Of a DNA stretch of 8,911 nucleotides, positions 6,110 through 8,911 are shown in pieces. Where the stretch lies: the NCBI GenBank assembly GCA_902792495.1, contig CADBAC010000029.1, positions 1 to 8,911 on the forward strand, in the 5' to 3' direction. Made by a program: the position numbers and the translations under genes. The notes under the pieces are model-generated. The model did not search any database. It was not told the origin of the DNA and was given only the letters and a program-made list of their open reading frames with translations. Source of the stretch: Ruminococcus flavefaciens (GTDB lineage: Bacteria; Bacillota; Clostridia; Oscillospirales; Ruminococcaceae). The first letter of the stretch is position 1, and each line of letters starts with the position of its first letter.

Positions 6110-6149
6110 CAGTCAACCTGCGTATCAGTCCTGACACGGATGTTGACTG
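6110..6149 (-). promoter_or_regulatory. Structured leader hairpin before the SPKTG protein gene
   Basis: An outer 8-bp stem CAGTCAAC (6110-6117) / GTTGACTG (6142-6149) is perfect. An inner 6-bp stem (6121-6126 with 6133-6138) is complete only in minus-strand RNA, where it uses one G-U pair; the plus strand has an A-C mismatch. It lies 35 bases upstream of the ATG and just before the ribosome binding site. It fits no riboswitch class that I know. It may be a leader stabiliser or protein site. Confidence 0.55.
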
Positions 6150-6284
6150 ACTCATCTTACGTTTTACCGTTTACATAATATACATTCGTACCTTGAAGAT
6201 GAAATCGGACACATTTTTTGAAAAAAATCCAAAAAAATTTTTTGAAGCGGTGAAAACGGCTGTATATCGGCAAATATCAGATAT
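6150..6284 (-). other. AT-tract promoter region of the SPKTG protein gene
   Basis: There is no gene here. The minus strand has long A and T runs between 6209 and 6245, which are likely curved or UP-element DNA. They are followed by a TATTAT-like -10 near 6175-6180 with a poor -35. The promoter of the gene at 6075 probably lies here, but no convincing box pair was found. Confidence 0.35.
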
Positions 6285-6328
6285 AAAAAAATAGCAAAAC
6301 CTCCTGAGATTCCGTACTCTCGGGAGGT
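6285..6328 (-). terminator. Probable terminator of the helical-repeat protein gene
   Basis: ACCTCCTGAGA (6299-6309) and TCTCGGGAGGT (6318-6328) form an 11-bp stem with an 8-base loop. On the minus strand it is followed by TTTT, then a further T7 after a short break (6291-6285). In minus-strand RNA one internal pair is a C-A mismatch, whereas the plus-strand RNA would be fully paired (T-G) but lacks a T-tract. The orientation is therefore probable, not certain. It lies about 170 bases after the stop codon. Confidence 0.7.
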
Positions 6329-6500
6329 CTTACTGTATAGATAAGTTTTGGGGGATGAGAGAATTTCTGGATCAATAGCCGACATCGATGGGAAACGATG
6401 CCGACTAAAATAAAGATTAGGGGGTGCCTTTGCGCATACACTTATGTATATGCGTAAAGACAGATATCAAATACAAAAAGAATTTGTTATTTGCTTCAGA
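6329..6500 (-). other. Structured 3' untranslated region with two hairpins
   Basis: There is no open reading frame of note between the stop at 6501 and the terminator. Two stems pair completely only as minus-strand RNA. One is 6376-6387 with 6396-6407 (12 bp, two G-U pairs, 8-base loop). The other is 6433-6441 with 6446-6454 (9 bp, one G-U pair, ATAA loop). C-rich stretches (minus strand, 6424-6420 and 6354-6350) separate them. This could be a long structured 3' UTR or a small RNA released from it. I recognise no known family. Confidence 0.5.
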
Positions 6501-7466
6501 TTATTCCTCAGCAGCTGTCTGTACTTCTACAGCAGTCTCAACAGGTGTTACCTCAGGAGCAGCAGGCTTGAGCTCGTGTGGCTTTGGAGCCTCGGGAGCA
6601 GCAGGAGCAGCAGGCTTGTTTGCTTCTCTCTCAGCTCTCTCAGCTTCGAGCTTAGCTTCTCTTTCAACTCTCTCTGCTTCACGCTGAGCCTTTTCAGCTT
6701 CGTGCTTAGCTTCACGCTCTGCCTTCTCAGCTTCGTGCTTAGCCTCACGCTCTGCCTTCTCAGCCTCGTGCTTAGCCTCACGCTCTGCTCTCTCAGCCTC
6801 ACGCTGAGCCTTCTCAGCTTCGTGCTTAGCTTCTCTCTCAGCCTTTTCAGCTTCAAGCTTAGCCTCACGCTCTGCCTTAGCCTCTTCGTCCTCTTCCTCA
6901 GGCTTTACAGGAGGCTCAGGCTTCTCAGCGTCGTCAAGCTCAGGCTTCTCAGGCTTAGCAGGCTTCTCAGCATCTTCGTCGATCTCAGGAAGCTCACCTT
7001 CCTCAGGTGCCTTGATCTCTTCGCCGATTGCAGGAGTTGCAGGCTTGTTCTCATCGTCGATAACAGGAGGTGCAGACTTCTTGTCGTCGATCTTAACGAT
7101 ATCGATCTTGAAAGTATCTCTGCAGAAGTCGATGAACTGTGTCATGCCCGGGCCTTCCTTGAACTCGAACTTAGAGAAGTCGAAAGCGTTCTTGATGATG
7201 CTGATAACTTCGTCAACATCAACATCCTTGCTAACCTCTTCCTCAACTATTTCCTTAACAGCTTCCTTAACTTCTTCCTTTACCTCTTCAACAGGTGCAG
7301 GTGCAGGAGCAGCTTCTTCAGCTTCTGTCTCAGGCTCAGCCTCAGCAGCAACAGTAGTTGCAGCTTCTTCTGTTTCCTTCTCAGCAGCGAATACGTTTGT
7401 GCCTGCAACAGTTGTCATTACTGTAAGAGCAGCGAGTGCAGCGAGGATCTTCTTTGAGTTTTTCAT
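6501..7466 (-). CDS. Secreted protein with charged 11/7-residue helical repeats
   Basis: This 321-residue protein has a signal peptide (1-28, MKNSKK then LAALAALTVMTTVAG, cleavage near VFA-A). An Ala/Glu/Pro segment (29-60) and a Glu/Val/Lys helix (60-80) follow, then a short globular-looking stretch (about 82-127, with Cys115) and a Pro/Glu/Lys linker (130-195). The repeat of type KAEREAKHEAE spans 197-282, and an Ala/Pro-rich tail (284-321) closes the protein. The repeat's closely spaced Glu and Lys/Arg should form a long stable single helix or coiled coil. No sortase motif, membrane anchor or wall-binding domain is seen, so it is either released or held non-covalently. I do not recognise the family. 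The frame stays open to 7532, but the ATG at 7466 with AAGGAG (7480-7475) 8 bases upstream starts directly at a signal peptide and is chosen. Confidence 0.82.
   Translation of the reverse strand: MKNSKKILAALAALTVMTTVAGTNVFAAEKETEEAATTVAAEAEPETEAEEAAPAPAPVEEVKEEVKEAVKEIVEEEVSKDVDVDEVISIIKNAFDFSKFEFKEGPGMTQFIDFCRDTFKIDIVKIDDKKSAPPVIDDENKPATPAIGEEIKAPEEGELPEIDEDAEKPAKPEKPELDDAEKPEPPVKPEEEDEEAKAEREAKLEAEKAEREAKHEAEKAQREAERAEREAKHEAEKAEREAKHEAEKAEREAKHEAEKAQREAERVEREAKLEAERAEREANKPAAPAAPEAPKPHELKPAAPEVTPVETAVEVQTAAEE
6621..6878 (-). repeat. 33-bp / 21-bp tandem coding repeats
   Basis: Residues 197-282 break into units of 11,11,7,11,11,11,7,11 and a partial unit, starting at residues 197, 208, 219, 226, 237, 248, 259, 266 and 277. 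The 11-residue unit is KAEREAK(H/L)EAE and the 7-residue unit is KAQREAE. The 7-residue units recur exactly 40 residues apart (219 and 259), giving a 120-bp higher-order period. Third-position differences between DNA units show the array is not brand new. Confidence 0.9.
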
Positions 7467-7543
7467 AATTAAGACTCCTTTATAAAATAAATTTAGTTTT
7501 TGCATCCGCCTTTCGGCAGCATTGTTGAACAATTGTTTCTCAG

Positions 7544-7571
7544 ATCATGCTCATGAAGGAATTAGTGTCAA
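7544..7571 (-). promoter_or_regulatory. Candidate proximal promoter of the helical-repeat gene
   Basis: TTGACA (7571-7566), a 16-bp spacer and CATGAT (7549-7544, four of six) read on the minus strand. The palindrome ATTGTT-G-AACAAT (7521-7533) lies at about +5 to +17, where an operator would be effective. Confidence 0.4.
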
Positions 7572-7659
7572 GGAAATCCGTACAGAGCATTTGTTTTTGA
7601 ATGGTACCAATAAGCGAATGCTTGATATAAGATCACATCTGAAATACTTCGGTGTGCAG

Positions 7660-7688
7660 ATTATAGCGAATTATTACAGATACGATCA
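7660..7688 (-). promoter_or_regulatory. Candidate distal promoter of the helical-repeat gene
   Basis: A consensus TATAAT (7665-7660) on the minus strand has TGATCG at 17-bp spacing (7688-7683), a weak -35 overlapped by the CATAAG/CTTATG inverted repeat. It would give a leader of about 190 bases. Confidence 0.4.
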
Positions 7689-7845
7689 TAAGTGCTTTTT
7701 GCCTTATGTTAACAGGATACGGACAGCTTTCCAAAAAAGTGGGGTAATGCGGAAAATTTTTCGGAAATTTTTTCGGATATTTTTTATTTGCCTGTATTTC
7801 GGGGAAAATCGGCACAAATATTTTTTGAAAAATTTTCATTGTGGC

Positions 7846-7871
7846 AAAAAAAATGACCGCTTAAAGCGGTC
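7846..7871 (-). terminator. Intrinsic terminator of the rsgI-like gene
   Basis: A perfect 6-bp stem GACCGC (7855-7860) / GCGGTC (7866-7871) with a 5-base loop is followed on the minus strand by an A and eight T (7853-7846). It begins 9 bases after the stop codon at 7881. Confidence 0.92.
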
Positions 7872-7880
7872 GTAAACAGA

Positions 7881-8911
7881 TCAGTAGAGATCAGGAAGTG
7901 GGCTTTCATTATTCATTTCAGGATCCGGAACGATCAGTTTCGGAAGATGAACATCATTGGAGTTTGCCTCGGGAAGTCTGATCTCAGTATCAGCTAATCT
8001 CTCATGAGGCTTATGTATAACATGATTTTCATTCTTGTTCTCGTTTTTATTCTCGTTCTTGTTTTCATTGGGTTTAGGCGGCTCTGCGTGAGGGACCTCA
8101 TGTGCCGGCGCTTCGTGCCTTTCGTGAGGAAGCTTCTCAGCTTCGGCAGGAGTTTCAGCCACAGGAGGATTCTCTGCGGCGGCAGGCGGCTCGGGTGCGG
8201 GAGGAGTTGCCTCTGCTTTCTCAGCAGGTCCTTCTGCCTTCGGCGGCTCGGGGACCGGTGGTTCAGCAGGAGCAGCAGGCTCGACCTTTGGCGGCTCCGC
8301 TATCTTTTCCTCTGCCTTTGGAGCGGCAGGAACAGGAGGAGCTGCTTCCTGTTCGTGAGGAGTCTCCGCAGGCTTTATCGGCTCGGGAACTTTTTCCTCG
8401 TGCTTTTCCTCGGTAACTTCAAGTTTAGCCTTGATGTTATCCATTTCCTTTTTAAGTGAATCTATAGAATCGGGATCGGATGACGATACGTAGAATTCAA
8501 CTTTATCGCCCTCTGTTATCATTCCCTTTGACTTTTCTATCTCGATCAGTTCATTTGCAACAGTGGTCTTGTCCTTGCCTTTTCCGCTGTAGCTTTTGAG
8601 TATCTCTCTGCCGCTTTCGGTATCGCTCTTCAGTGAGAGGACCTGTCCCTTGCTGTTAAGCTCCATTGTAATATTGGCTTCGGTAGAGATCACTATAGTT
8701 GAGTGAGTCTTGAAGTTGTTAGCATAGTAGCGGTAGCCTGTACCTGCGAAAAGTACAAGGCAGGCAGCGGCGGCAGCAGTAACGATCATTCTTATATTCC
8801 TTGATGATGGAGCAGTGCTTTCCATAATAACAGGATCAGTCACGACCTGTCCCACCTTATAATGGAGGTTTGCCGCCTGGATAAAACGTGAGTCCTCGTC
8901 CATGAGCACGG
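7881..8911 (-). CDS. rsgI: RsgI-type anti-sigma-I factor (5' truncated by window)
   Basis: About 342 residues are visible; the N-terminus lies beyond 8911. Residues 1-25 (VLMDEDSRFIQAANLHYKVG) match the end of the cytosolic RsgI_N domain that binds SigI. A basic turn and one membrane helix (about 40-57, MIVTAAAAACLVLFAG) follow, then an RsgI-like outer domain (about 68-165, with TMELNSKGQVLSLKSD and NELIEIEKSKGMI). A long Pro/Glu/Ala-rich segment (173-280), a short NENKNENKNENKNEN tract (281-295) and a 45-residue tail complete it. RsgI holds SigI at the membrane and releases it after regulated proteolysis; in cellulolytic clostridia its outer part senses polysaccharide. Here no carbohydrate-binding module is visible, and the Asn-Pro of the conserved outer-domain motif is replaced by Glu-Ala (residues 78-79). 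The ATG at 8903 is inside the domain and is not the start. sigI should lie just upstream. Confidence 0.85.
   Translation of the reverse strand, partial: VLMDEDSRFIQAANLHYKVGQVVTDPVIMESTAPSSRNIRMIVTAAAAACLVLFAGTGYRYYANNFKTHSTIVISTEANITMELNSKGQVLSLKSDTESGREILKSYSGKGKDKTTVANELIEIEKSKGMITEGDKVEFYVSSSDPDSIDSLKKEMDNIKAKLEVTEEKHEEKVPEPIKPAETPHEQEAAPPVPAAPKAEEKIAEPPKVEPAAPAEPPVPEPPKAEGPAEKAEATPPAPEPPAAAENPPVAETPAEAEKLPHERHEAPAHEVPHAEPPKPNENKNENKNENKNENHVIHKPHERLADTEIRLPEANSNDVHLPKLIVPDPEMNNESPLPDLY

Larger units (their letters stand above)
7467..7845 (-). other. Long regulatory region upstream of the helical-repeat gene
   Basis: There is no credible gene in these 379 bases. The minus strand shows A/T tracts (7746-7836), an inverted repeat CATAAG/CTTATG (7687-7708), and ATTGTT-G-AACAAT (7521-7533). 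A GAAA-tetraloop hairpin CTGCC-GAAA-GGCGG lies at about 7506-7519. Two sigma-A-like promoter candidates are listed separately. Depending on the start used, the leader is about 70 to 190 bases or more. Confidence 0.5.

Noticed and set aside
6621..6878. CRISPR-like array from the regular 33-bp units
   Set aside because: The units are contiguous, in frame and coding, with no unique spacers.
6444..7457. Long plus-strand frame of 337 codons opposite the helical-repeat gene
   Set aside because: It is the mirror of the repetitive coding sequence, rich in Leu/Ser/Phe; the minus strand has the signal peptide and ribosome site.
7467..7540. PreQ1-type or other riboswitch, prompted by AAAAACTAA before the ribosome site
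   Set aside because: The other conserved parts of such an aptamer are absent, and only a simple GAAA hairpin is present.
7633..7839. Minus-strand open frame of 68 codons
   Set aside because: Its ATG follows straight after a terminator with no ribosome site, and the Lys/Phe/Pro-rich protein is what the A/T-tract DNA would give.
7522..7875. Plus-strand open frame of 117 codons starting at TTG
   Set aside because: It has no ribosome site, its Phe/Lys-rich content arises from A/T tracts, and it runs through the rsgI-like terminator.

Overview
The window looks like chromosomal DNA of a low-to-mid GC Gram-positive anaerobe, most likely a Ruminococcus-type member of the Clostridia (Oscillospiraceae). 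The evidence is a clostridial-style bifunctional AdhE, GGAGG-type ribosome binding sites before nearly every gene, intrinsic terminators with T-tracts, an RsgI-type anti-sigma factor, a Thr/Ala-rich sortase-type surface protein, and AT-rich intergenic DNA. The genus is inferred from sequence feel, not from a search.

Left part (1-3850). The last 42 codons of an unrecognised plus-strand gene end at 129 and face a minus-strand unit across a shared bidirectional terminator. The minus-strand unit is adhE (acetyl-CoA to ethanol, start corrected to 3582) followed 13 bp later by a small phosphotransferase-fold kinase (183-932). Upstream of adhE are a strong extended -10 box, a leader hairpin, and two adjacent 18-bp dyads that resemble binding sites of the NADH/NAD sensor Rex, 21 bp apart.

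Middle part (3827-5290). A TetR-family regulator on the plus strand (4676-5239, eight cysteines) is divergent from a minus-strand pair: a 69-residue CxxC protein of the DUF1858 / hybrid-cluster-associated type and a YunG-family protein with a possible Cys-His-Asp triad. The 56 bp between 4580 and 4635 hold two nearly perfect sigma-A promoters pointing at each other with overlapping -10 boxes. Each -35 box lies inside one of two matching 14-bp palindromes whose centres are 42 bp apart. This is the clearest regulatory device in the window and suggests one regulator controlling itself and a small thiol/redox module.

Right part (5263-8911, all minus strand). There are three envelope-related genes, each with its own terminator. 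They are a truncated rsgI-like anti-sigma factor with one membrane segment and a Pro/Glu/Ala-rich exported tail (7881 to beyond the window), a secreted protein built around an 11/7-residue charged helical repeat (6501-7466), and a secreted Thr/Ala-rich protein with a small beta domain and an SPKTG sortase-type tail (5335-6075). The intergenic spaces are long (about 425 and 415 bp). They hold A/T tracts and several hairpins, three of which pair completely only in the minus-strand RNA. A matching sigI gene is expected just outside the window, upstream of rsgI.

No tRNA, rRNA, CRISPR array, insertion sequence or phage gene was seen.
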